The notes under the pieces: model-generated
Told to the model about the DNA's origin: nothing
Seen by the model: only the letters and a program-made list of their open reading frames with translations
Databases searched by the model: none
Position numbers and translations under genes: made by a program
Assembly (NCBI GenBank): GCA_030426875.1
Contig: JAUHXI010000097.1
Coordinates: 1-5,873, forward strand
Length of the DNA stretch: 5,873 nucleotides
Reading direction: 5' to 3'
DNA from: a bacterium
Lineage (GTDB): Bacteria; Patescibacteriota; Gracilibacteria; UM-FILTER-43-11
Shown here: in pieces, positions 1 to 5,873 of the stretch
How positions within the stretch are numbered: position 1 is the first letter of the stretch
Layout: each line of letters begins with the position of its first letter

Positions 1-356
1 CAGGTGATCATTCGTCTGGTGGAATGGTTAAGGATTTGGGATTGCCTTTGGTGGTGGATGTTAGAGGGCAGGGAGGTCCCTTTAAAAAAGCGATTCATAT
101 CTCTGGCTTTCAACCATTAACTTACAATTACATTCTCCAATTCCAGACATTGGACAATAAACCCATTCATTTTAAACTCACGGCCTCACATCAAGGTCGA
201 AATGTCGTGATACCTGGCCTCATGCAAACCTTTGATTTGATTGGCGCTACACCAGGCGGTCTTTATCAGCGGGTTAAATATCAGCGTCAAACCGAAGAGG
301 GCTTAGCTCCTGGTCTTAATTATGCTCACTTTTCAGATGGCTCCATATCAAAATAA
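1..356 (+). CDS. 3' end of a possible PilX-like or minor-pilin-like protein (partial)
   Basis: The frame is open from base 3 to the TAA at 354-356, giving 117 codons. The ATG at 24 is an internal Met candidate only: the frame stays open upstream of it and reads G-D-H-S-S-G-G before it, so the real start probably lies outside the window. The visible part has no signal peptide or membrane helix. It alternates short beta strands (for example HISGFQ, YILQFQTLD, IHFKLTAS) and ends with a turn-rich G-G-L-Y-Q-R-V-K-Y-Q-R segment. This resembles the C-terminal beta domain of pilin-like (PilX-type) proteins in pilus loci of Patescibacteria, in which a Gly-rich turn precedes a basic R-V strand. That resemblance is from memory and is weak. 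The context, 47 bases before a secreted vWA-like gene and upstream of a pilus-type ATPase, is consistent with it. Without the N-terminus, where a prepilin cleavage site and hydrophobic helix would lie, a pilin cannot be confirmed; any secreted beta-sandwich protein is the alternative. Confidence 0.75.
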   Translation, partial: GDHSSGGMVKDLGLPLVVDVRGQGGPFKKAIHISGFQPLTYNYILQFQTLDNKPIHFKLTASHQGRNVVIPGLMQTFDLIGATPGGLYQRVKYQRQTEEGLAPGLNYAHFSDGSISK

Positions 357-380
357 TCGTCATTTTTTACAAATAAACAA

Positions 381-397
381 TAATTAATACTTAATTA
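381..397. repeat. A/T-only inverted repeat just upstream of the vWA-like gene
   Basis: TAATTAA (381-387) and TTAATTA (391-397) are a perfect 7-base inverted repeat around TAC, ending six bases before the ATG at 404. It could be a small operator or simply A/T-rich leader sequence. A hairpin of A-U pairs only with a three-base loop would be weak in RNA. The 47-base gap holds no Shine-Dalgarno sequence and no terminator. Confidence 0.4.
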
Positions 398-403
398 TAA
401 GAA

Positions 404-2314
404 ATGAAAAAATTAAAATATATTTTATCTACAGCAGTATTGTTAGGTTTTGTGATTGTGACTACAAACGCCTCCGAGCCATATGTGGCTTCTGATGTTC
501 AGGTGGTTGAATCAGACTTTCCACGCATTCGGTCTACTTTGAGCATCGATGGTGATGTGGAAGGTTTGCTGCCTAGGCACTTTAAAATTTTAGAAGGTGA
601 GCGTGAGAATAATGGGCCTTTGGTGCTCATTCCGCCTCGTCAAAAACCTGAAAAAATTGATGTCCATGTCTTATTGGATACTCATGTCAAAAACATTGCT
701 TTTGACTCACTCATTCGATCTAATTTACAAGGATTCTTTAATCATTTATTTGAAACAGATTTAGATGTCCATGTTGTTTTATCTAGCTTTGATGGCTCAG
801 TTGATTATAAGGGCAGCGACCTGGAAGCCTTGTTAAAAGTGATTGAAGGGGTCAATTTCGATACAGTTTATGATGGTAAAATCGATGGCTTTAGGCGTAT
901 TGGTGATCTTTCTGCTCAAAGTGCTCGAGATGGCTCCCAAAAAATCATGCTGATTGCCAATGGTTCAGCCTTTTTAGACCACCGACTTGATGGTGTGACT
1001 GGATCTGCCTTGAAGAAGGCTATTGCAGATGTAACTCAAAACAATGAACTCACTTTTATCTTAGGTCACCCACTTCGTTCAATCCATGGCATTGGAGTCA
1101 GTGATCCGGTGACTGTATTGGCTGATTTTAGCCATGCGATTCCGGGGGGTTATTTGGGTGGATTTGGTTCGGACTTAACAAGTTTAATAGACATGATTTT
1201 ATCTCAAAATGAGAATGAATTTGGTCTTCAGTACTACACAAGTTATCTTCCTGGTGAATTTGAAGGGGCGCCTGCACAGTTTTTGCTTGAGGGTCATTCC
1301 ATTCATCAATTCAATTACGAAAATGAGATTCAGAATGAAATTATCATCCATCATGTTCCCGAAAATGAGATCATTTTAGATGACTCTATTTCTTTGGAAA
1401 TTGAATTGGAAAACAAAGAAAAAACCATTAATGGTGTCGAGGTGGAGTTCAAAAATGCAGACAATGAGCAGGCCTCTGTGTCTTTGGTGAGGCAGGTGAA
1501 TCCAAATGTTTCTGGTCGGTTGAAATATGAAGGGAAAATACCAGAGCACATGTTGTCTGCGGATTATTTCACTTATCGAATTAAAGTTCACACCCCCTAT
1601 CGTTCCATTGGTGGGGAGGGTGTGACGGCTAGCCTACCCATTCATCTTTATGACGATGGTATTGTGCTAACCGCTGAATTGATTGATGATGAGAATGTTT
1701 TGTGGACTTGGTCAGGTTCGACGGTTGATGAGGGAAAGTCATTTGAGGTTTGGATGGGCGATGAGCTCCTTGAAACAACCAGTCAAAAGAGCTATATCAT
1801 TCCATTAAACGACTGCAATCATTACCAAATCATGCAAATTAAGGTGATCTTTGAAGATAATGCCAAGAGTAATCCCTCTCGTCCCTATGAATTTTATGCG
1901 GACCTTGTGGGTGGTGGGACTTTAACAGAAAAGGATGGGGTTGAACTCATGTTCAATTGTATTGAAGATCCGATTGTTGCTGATTATGCTCAATTTACTT
2001 CTTCCACTCCTGAGTTTAACCCCGATCAAAATTTAGATTTTGAGCCAGCTTTATTTTACTTCAGTAAGCTCATTCATTCGGATGTTTGGCATACGGTTGA
2101 ATTGGATTCTGGTTATTATGGGGTGCTTTATTACATCATGAATTTCATTAATAAAGATCAGTATGTCGAATATGATTTAGAGTCCACTGAGTTGAATCGT
2201 TCTTTAATTTACAAGCTCATTACTCGGGTGAACCACACGGAAGATATTGATTCTCTTTTTGAAAGAGCGCTGGATGAACTTTCTGCTAGATTGAGGGGTA
2301 ATTTATCATTATAG
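404..2314 (+). CDS. Secreted vWA-like protein with degenerate MIDAS and Ig/FnIII-like domains
   Basis: A 636-residue protein. Residues 1-23 form a Sec signal peptide: K-K-L-K, then a hydrophobic core, with likely cleavage after T-N-A. Residues about 84-266 have the alternating strand-helix pattern of a von Willebrand A domain: first strand IDVHVLLD (85-92), second strand DVHVVLSSFD (121-130), and KIMLIANGS (180-188) where active family members have a TDG-type turn. The metal site looks lost, since the DxSxS position reads D92-T-H-V-K and the later Asp is N186. Residues about 325-410 look like an Ig-type beta domain. Residues about 419-500 look fibronectin III-like (VLWTWSG, SFEVWMGDELL). The last 130 residues, which end in a charged helix, are unrecognised. 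There are only two Cys (471 and 519), possibly a disulfide. No C-terminal anchor or LPXTG is present. The ATG follows the signal-peptide logic but has no Shine-Dalgarno sequence. An adhesive or scaffold role at the cell surface or pilus is inferred from the folds and the neighbours. The gene is certain; the domain calls are by eye. Confidence 0.9.
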   Translation: MKKLKYILSTAVLLGFVIVTTNASEPYVASDVQVVESDFPRIRSTLSIDGDVEGLLPRHFKILEGERENNGPLVLIPPRQKPEKIDVHVLLDTHVKNIAFDSLIRSNLQGFFNHLFETDLDVHVVLSSFDGSVDYKGSDLEALLKVIEGVNFDTVYDGKIDGFRRIGDLSAQSARDGSQKIMLIANGSAFLDHRLDGVTGSALKKAIADVTQNNELTFILGHPLRSIHGIGVSDPVTVLADFSHAIPGGYLGGFGSDLTSLIDMILSQNENEFGLQYYTSYLPGEFEGAPAQFLLEGHSIHQFNYENEIQNEIIIHHVPENEIILDDSISLEIELENKEKTINGVEVEFKNADNEQASVSLVRQVNPNVSGRLKYEGKIPEHMLSADYFTYRIKVHTPYRSIGGEGVTASLPIHLYDDGIVLTAELIDDENVLWTWSGSTVDEGKSFEVWMGDELLETTSQKSYIIPLNDCNHYQIMQIKVIFEDNAKSNPSRPYEFYADLVGGGTLTEKDGVELMFNCIEDPIVADYAQFTSSTPEFNPDQNLDFEPALFYFSKLIHSDVWHTVELDSGYYGVLYYIMNFINKDQYVEYDLESTELNRSLIYKLITRVNHTEDIDSLFERALDELSARLRGNLSL

Positions 2315-2403
2315 CTCACTTTTTCCACTCATGATCCTTCATGCCAATGGTGCTGCTTCTTTATAAATTTAAATAAAAACATTCAAATTAACACCTAATA
2401 TTC
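2315..2403 (+). promoter_or_regulatory. A/T-rich spacer with a weak promoter-like box
   Basis: The 89 bases between the vWA-like gene and the DUF11-like gene become strongly A/T-rich after 2360. TATAAA at 2362-2367 resembles a -10 box, and TTCATG at 2338-2343, 18 bases upstream, is a poor -35 match. A promoter is therefore possible but not established, and read-through from the upstream gene is equally likely. I see no Shine-Dalgarno sequence before the ATG at 2404 and no stem followed by a T-run that would act as a terminator. Confidence 0.25.
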
Positions 2404-4941
2404 ATGAATATAAAACTCAGAACAATCATTGGAATTTTAGCTTTTAGTCTTACTATTTTTATGGATAAGCCAGTCAGTGCTGACACCCCTCTAGAAGACC
2501 TTCAAATGACTTTATCTATTGAGACACAAGATTTGATCACAGATTTTGAAGATGCTCAAGAATCTGTAGAAAAAGAACGTGTTGTGATCTATGGTTTAGA
2601 TGTGATCAATTCAGGCTCAAAATCTCATAAAAATGTAGTGGTTTTTTTAGGTGAACCTGCCTATATGACTTACCAAAAAAATTCCACAAAATTTAAAAGA
2701 GGATTGAGCGGATCTTGGGTGGATGTGGTGGATGAGAATGAAAGTGGTCCTTTGGTTCTGGGCTATGACATTGAAGAGATTCTACCAGGTGAGACCATTC
2801 GATTTGAATCGCATTACAAAGTCACAGTTCCTGATGCCGTTTTAGATGATCCATTGCACACTGTGGCTTTTGCCTCTGCAGTGGCTCATTATTCAGCCAT
2901 TCCTATTTTTAGTAACAATATCAATACCACCATTACTGGCGAGGCCGTAGGGGCATTAAATGTTAGTGTTGAGTCATACCCGCCGGCAGGTCAACAGGTT
3001 TTTAGTGGGGCTGCGATCGACTATCAATACACCATTAATAATGCAGGTGGCTTACCAGTTGATGGGGTCAATTTGGTCACTTACCTACCTGATGGCCTTG
3101 ATTGTATTGAAAATTGTGGGACCATTTTATTCACTGAACCTCTCCTTCCTGGCGAGTCGGTGAGTGTGATCATGCGGACACAGGTGAAGGTTGGAATTCA
3201 AACATTGGATGAAATTAGAAATGTTGGCTTTGATATTTCCTCTTTGCAAATGGACCTTGAAACATTTAATAATGAAATTATTCACCCCTTAAACGCTCAA
3301 TTTAAACCGAGTGAAGGTGATTTTGTTTTACTCACTGAGCAGGTTCCTAATTTAATCCTAAATTCTGCCAATGGACAACCCAGATCTGATCAGGCTGATA
3401 TGACCGAAACTCAATACGCCATCCAATACACAGGCAGAGGCAGGCCAAATACATTCAATTTAACTGGTGGCTATGGCATTTATGACACTGGCTACAATCT
3501 TCACAAGGGGTATTGCAGTGACTATTTGTACCCTCATGGAAAAAATTCAACGGTCTATGCTTACAATTCTTCGGGGGGTGGTTGTGATGAAATGTCTAAC
3601 TGCTCCTTGCAAAGTAGTTCGCTTCAATTCTTGCTCAACTCATCCTTTCCCAGTCAAGCTCCCCGTTTAGTTGTGGGGGGTGGTGATCATTCGAAGTCAG
3701 AAATTTATTCTTATGGCGACACTTCATCTGTGAATAACTTTATGCAAAATGGAGGTGTTCTCAAGGCTCCAGATAATTTTACCCTGGCCCGTGCAATTGA
3801 AGATGGAGCTCTTGGAACAGTTGAATCTTTCGCCGAATCTCAGGGGTTGAATGAGGATTTATGGAGCTATACCACAACAGGAGAGATGATTGAATATGAT
3901 TCCTGTAGCTGTGGAGAAGATTGCACGCATACTGATGAATACCCTGTTCACACGTGGCAAAAAACGAGTAGTGAGCCTATTGATTTGACAGATGACGATT
4001 CCACAAATATTTCTGTTTACAGCTCCACAGCGTGGCTAAAAACAGAGGGGGGTCATGTGGGCACCAATGGAGCCATTTTAAATAATAATAGCCCTTCCAA
4101 CTGGGTCAATCTAACCTTTGAGGGAGGGGATTATATGCTTTCTAATGAATATGTTCATGATCCGGATCGAATCCTTACACCCTCTAGTCGCTACACACCG
4201 GTTGGCGAAACCAATGGTGACTACATGATTTTTGCCAATCAAGGCAATGAGGCTTTTGTTTCTGCTCAAGGTGAAAGTTGGCAGGTTGGTGGAACCGATT
4301 TTTCTTATCTGAGACGTGGTGAGGCTTATGATCGAGAGAATAATCCACGCGATTATTATCAAGATTTATTGACTCGAGAGAAATATGGACCCGTAAAAGT
4401 GGATCAACTTCCTCCATTCCTTGAGGGGCAGGTGGATATTAACGATGCGGTTGTATGGCAGCAAAATGGTGATCTAACAATTGGGTCCGAAGGCATTGAT
4501 GACGAAGTTATTTTTACTGGAGGGCAGTCTAGAATTCATGTGGATGGTGATCTGTATATCAACGCTAATATTTTCTATGATTCGCATTCAACAAATCATT
4601 ACAACGACATCACTTCTCTTCGAATTGATGCTAAAAATGTCTACATTTCAGGTGAAGTTGAAGACATTGAGTTGTTGATTTTAGCTCGTGAAAATTTCTA
4701 TAGTGGTGAGAGCCATCAGCAGTTACGGATTCTAGGAGATGTGATCGCAGGTCAGGCTTATTGGCAGCGAAAGCCACTTTTAGAGCTGAATCCGGACAAG
4801 ATCAATCAACCTTCAGAATACATCATTGAGGATATGCGAAAATATGCTATTCCAGCCCCTGGTGACACCGAACTGCCAGATGAGTACCATATTTGGCAGC
4901 AGGTCAATCCAGGAACAGGTGCTATTTTAGATCCTTATTAA
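2404..4941 (+). CDS. Large secreted DUF11-like protein with Cys-containing middle and beta-solenoid-like C-terminus
   Basis: An 845-residue protein. Residues 1-26 form a Sec signal peptide, with likely cleavage at V-S-A before D27. Two beta-sandwich domains of DUF11/CARDB type follow. One is at about 59-185 (VVIYGLDVINSGS, then ILPGETIRFESHYKV). The other is at about 186-290 (DYQYTINNAGG, VNLVTYLPDGLDC, LLPGESVSVIMRTQV) and carries a C234-x3-C238 pair. Residues about 300-670 are not recognised; they are rich in Gly, Ser, Asn and Tyr and hold the other six Cys (371, 394, 400, 501, 503, 507). Residues about 677-785 show short repeated strands (GDLTIGS, SRIHVDGDLYINANI, LRIDAKNVYISGEV, ELLILA, LRILGDVIAG), suggesting a beta-solenoid. 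The tail to 845 is Pro-rich and has no membrane anchor. The ATG is the only start that yields the full signal peptide; it has no Shine-Dalgarno sequence. DUF11 domains are typical of bacterial surface proteins, and a C-terminus of this sort follows DUF11 domains in Patescibacteria (recalled, not searched). A surface adhesin or pilus-associated role is inferred. Confidence 0.92.
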   Translation: MNIKLRTIIGILAFSLTIFMDKPVSADTPLEDLQMTLSIETQDLITDFEDAQESVEKERVVIYGLDVINSGSKSHKNVVVFLGEPAYMTYQKNSTKFKRGLSGSWVDVVDENESGPLVLGYDIEEILPGETIRFESHYKVTVPDAVLDDPLHTVAFASAVAHYSAIPIFSNNINTTITGEAVGALNVSVESYPPAGQQVFSGAAIDYQYTINNAGGLPVDGVNLVTYLPDGLDCIENCGTILFTEPLLPGESVSVIMRTQVKVGIQTLDEIRNVGFDISSLQMDLETFNNEIIHPLNAQFKPSEGDFVLLTEQVPNLILNSANGQPRSDQADMTETQYAIQYTGRGRPNTFNLTGGYGIYDTGYNLHKGYCSDYLYPHGKNSTVYAYNSSGGGCDEMSNCSLQSSSLQFLLNSSFPSQAPRLVVGGGDHSKSEIYSYGDTSSVNNFMQNGGVLKAPDNFTLARAIEDGALGTVESFAESQGLNEDLWSYTTTGEMIEYDSCSCGEDCTHTDEYPVHTWQKTSSEPIDLTDDDSTNISVYSSTAWLKTEGGHVGTNGAILNNNSPSNWVNLTFEGGDYMLSNEYVHDPDRILTPSSRYTPVGETNGDYMIFANQGNEAFVSAQGESWQVGGTDFSYLRRGEAYDRENNPRDYYQDLLTREKYGPVKVDQLPPFLEGQVDINDAVVWQQNGDLTIGSEGIDDEVIFTGGQSRIHVDGDLYINANIFYDSHSTNHYNDITSLRIDAKNVYISGEVEDIELLILARENFYSGESHQQLRILGDVIAGQAYWQRKPLLELNPDKINQPSEYIIEDMRKYAIPAPGDTELPDEYHIWQQVNPGTGAILDPY

Positions 4942-4975
4942 TCACTCACCTTACGCAGCCCTCGAATATTCTTTT

Positions 4976-5026
4976 ATGGTCACAATCATTGAGGAGCTGT
5001 TAGAGAAACTATTTTTAGCGTGGTAG
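4976..5026 (+). other. Possible 16-codon leader-type ORF (weak)
   Basis: The ATG at 4976 opens a frame of 16 codons, MVTIIEELLEKLFLAW, ending at TAG (5024-5026). The peptide would be amphipathic. It lies inside the inverted-repeat element, and its stop falls in the left arm of the small hairpin at 5022-5043. No Shine-Dalgarno sequence precedes it, but none precedes the certain genes here either. A frame this short is easily a chance event, so it is listed only as a candidate. Confidence 0.12.
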
Positions 5027-5056
5027 CAATAAAAAAGCTTACCCCTAACTGCTAGC

Positions 5057-5118
5057 CACTCACCACTTCTAAGATTGGCAATAATGGCCTAAAGCTAGAA
5101 GCGTGTGTGAGGTGAGTG
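5057..5118 (+). repeat. Alternative stem-loop using a second copy of CACTCACC
   Basis: CACTCACC occurs at 4943-4950 and again at 5057-5064, and its complement GGTGAGTG is at 5111-5118. The nearer copy can form a compact hairpin: the 8-base outer stem, then CTTCTA (5066-5071) pairing with TAGAAG (5096-5101) across an unequal internal loop of 1 and 9 bases. It is exclusive with the long stem 4934-4951/5110-5127, because both need the same right arm. T-rich sequence follows at 5129-5149, but there is no tight T-run directly after the stem, so this is not a convincing intrinsic terminator. Confidence 0.5.
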
Positions 5119-5164
5119 AATAATAAGTAATTTCAAATTTTATTTTTTAGTCAATTCATTCATT

Positions 5165-5873
5165 ATGAACCTTCAAGCTTTAAAAAGTACCTCTATTTCC
5201 ATTCTTGATGATAAGGATTCGATTGATGCAAATGGCTTTGTTTATCAAATGTTAAAAAAATCAATTGATCAAGACGCTTCGGATACTCATATTGATCTGA
5301 CTTTAGATGAAAATGGACTCAAGGCTTTCACTTGTCGTTATCGAGTGGATGGCCGCTGTTTCGATCAAGGTGTGTATAAGGATATTAGTCTTTATCGAGG
5401 CATCGTGAATAAATTGAAACTTGATGCAGGGTTGAAAATTGATGAGCGGCGTTTACCACAAGATGGCCGTATTTCTTTTGAGTTGAAGGGGGTGGTTTAT
5501 AACTTTCGCCTCTCCTTTATGCCGAGTACTATTAGAAATGATCAGGAGGAGAAAATTGTACTCCGTCAAATGGCAGATGTGACAACCTGTGATCTTTACA
5601 AGTTGGATATTCTACCCCCTTGTTTAAAATTATTGGAAGAGGCCATCATCTTGCCTCATGGTTTCATTTGTATCACAGGGCCAACGGGGAGTGGGAAAAC
5701 AACCACGCTTTATGCCTTATTAAAAGAAATCAATCGTTCAGAAAAGAATTGCATGACCTTAGAAGATCCTATTGAAGCCGAAATCCCACTCGTGAATCAG
5801 TCTCAAATGTTTCATCGCATTGGCTATGATTTTGCTGTAGCGCTTCGGGTCATTCTCCGTCAAGATCCTGATG
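5165..5873 (+). CDS. GspE/PilB-type secretion or pilus assembly ATPase, short N-terminus (3' end outside window)
   Basis: The frame from the ATG at 5165 has 236 full codons and runs off the window. It is a hexameric ATPase of the type II secretion/type IV pilus family, which at the cytoplasmic face powers pilin addition or pseudopilus movement. Motifs in family order are D-A-S-D-T-H-I-D (37-44, the usual ASDIHIE), DERRLPQDGR (93-102), F-R-L-S-F-M-P-S (114-121), EKIVLR (129-134), Walker A GPTGSGKT (172-179, Lys178), Asp box LEDPIE (199-204) and LRQDPD (231-236), which normally leads into the Walker B region; that region, the His box and any zinc-binding Cys motif are outside the window. Walker A starts at residue 172, whereas in full GspE/PilB proteins it usually lies beyond residue 250, so the N-terminal N1/MshEN domain appears to be absent, as in ComGA-like short forms. 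The ATG lies only about 36 codons before the first family motif and has no Shine-Dalgarno sequence. Whether it serves assembly, secretion or DNA uptake cannot be told. Confidence 0.95.
   Translation, partial: MNLQALKSTSISILDDKDSIDANGFVYQMLKKSIDQDASDTHIDLTLDENGLKAFTCRYRVDGRCFDQGVYKDISLYRGIVNKLKLDAGLKIDERRLPQDGRISFELKGVVYNFRLSFMPSTIRNDQEEKIVLRQMADVTTCDLYKLDILPPCLKLLEEAIILPHGFICITGPTGSGKTTTLYALLKEINRSEKNCMTLEDPIEAEIPLVNQSQMFHRIGYDFAVALRVILRQDPD

Larger units (their letters stand above)
4934..5127. repeat. 194-base element bounded by an 18-base near-perfect inverted repeat
   Basis: The left arm CTTATTAATCACTCACCT (4934-4951) and the right arm AGGTGAGTGAATAATAAG (5110-5127) are reverse complements at 17 of 18 positions. 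Further inside, ACGC (4953-4956) can pair with GCGT (5101-5104) across an unequal loop. The left arm overlaps the Pro-Tyr-stop end of the DUF11-like gene. The interior has two nested small hairpins, AGCTGTTAG (4995-5003) with CTAACTGCT (5045-5053), one mismatch, and GGTAGC (5022-5027) with GCTTACC (5037-5043), one bulge. It may be a miniature inverted-repeat transposable element, a structured RNA or a leader of the ATPase gene. TA lies just outside both core arms (4939-4940 and 5121-5122), which would fit a TA target duplication, but TA is common in this A/T-rich sequence. Confidence 0.65.

Noticed and set aside
1..14. GGTGATCATTCG at 3-14 recurs at 3682-3693, both reading Gly-Asp-His-Ser in frame.
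   Set aside because: The match is only 12 bases and the flanking residues differ (S-G-G versus K-S-E). It cannot be told from chance without the rest of the first gene.
1351..1591. Open frames on the minus strand inside the vWA-like gene, and other short frames inside the DUF11-like gene.
   Set aside because: They lie fully inside confident plus-strand genes, have no start signals, and give low-complexity or unrecognisable proteins.
3159..3166. A further GGTGAGTG copy inside the DUF11-like gene, matching the right-arm core of the spacer element.
   Set aside because: It is an 8-base match inside coding sequence with no flanking similarity, which is plausible by chance in this length.
1144..4053. 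Four GGGGGGT tracts (1144-1150, 3573-3579, 3675-3681, 4047-4053) in the two exported-protein genes, considered as phase-variation sites.
   Set aside because: Six Gs is short for a slippage-prone tract, all four sit in frame, and each simply encodes Gly-rich turns.
5030..5036. A-run, which reads as a T-run on the minus strand, considered as a terminator.
   Set aside because: The run sits in the loop of the small hairpin at 5022-5043, not after a stem, and no minus-strand gene would need it.
5042..5118. CCCTAAC and nearby inverted repeats considered as an integron attC site.
   Set aside because: The sequence does not give the paired RYYYAAC/GTTRRRY core boxes, and there is no cassette-like layout.
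5154..5164. ATTCATTCATT just before the ATPase ATG as a tandem repeat.
   Set aside because: It is under three copies of a 4-base unit in A/T-rich leader sequence, which is expected by chance.
4942..5164. A tRNA, tmRNA or other known RNA gene in the spacer.
   Set aside because: I found no cloverleaf, no T-loop consensus and no tmRNA tag frame on either strand, so it is left as an unnamed structured element.

Overview
This is an A+T-rich window in which every recognisable gene lies on the plus strand. In order it holds the 3' end of a gene that may encode a pilin-like protein (1-356), a secreted von Willebrand factor A (vWA)-like protein (404-2314), a large secreted protein with DUF11-like domains and a beta-solenoid-like C-terminus (2404-4941), a 223-base non-coding spacer with a long inverted repeat (4942-5164), and the first 236 codons of a GspE/PilB-type ATPase that runs off the window (5165-5873).

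Taken together this looks like part of a type IV pilus or type II secretion locus that carries its own large exported cargo or tip proteins. The ATPase is the only gene identified by diagnostic motifs: the RLPQDGR signature, the Walker A motif GPTGSGKT and the Asp box LEDPIE. The two large proteins start with clear Sec signal peptides, have no later membrane anchor or LPXTG motif, and have extracellular-type folds. I infer that they act outside the cytoplasm, probably at the cell surface or on the pilus. A similar set (pilus ATPase, PilX-like pilin, vWA protein, and a DUF11 protein ending in repeated short beta strands) is, from memory, common in Patescibacteria (CPR), especially Saccharibacteria-like lineages. 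That placement is an inference and not a proof. The standard genetic code is supported: the four reading frames have no in-frame TGA over about 1,830 codons, the visible stops are TAA, TAG and TAA, and Trp is TGG. No start codon has a Shine-Dalgarno sequence; all three leaders are A/T-rich.

Gaps between genes are 47, 89 and 223 bases. The first three genes may be co-transcribed. The spacer before the ATPase gene is the strongest non-coding signal. Its ends form an inverted repeat of 18 bases (17 of 18 match) that begins inside the last codons of the upstream gene. It also holds a second copy of the left-arm core, which can compete for the same right arm, and two smaller internal hairpins. It could be a miniature mobile element, a structured RNA, or a regulatory leader for the ATPase gene; the sequence alone does not decide between these.
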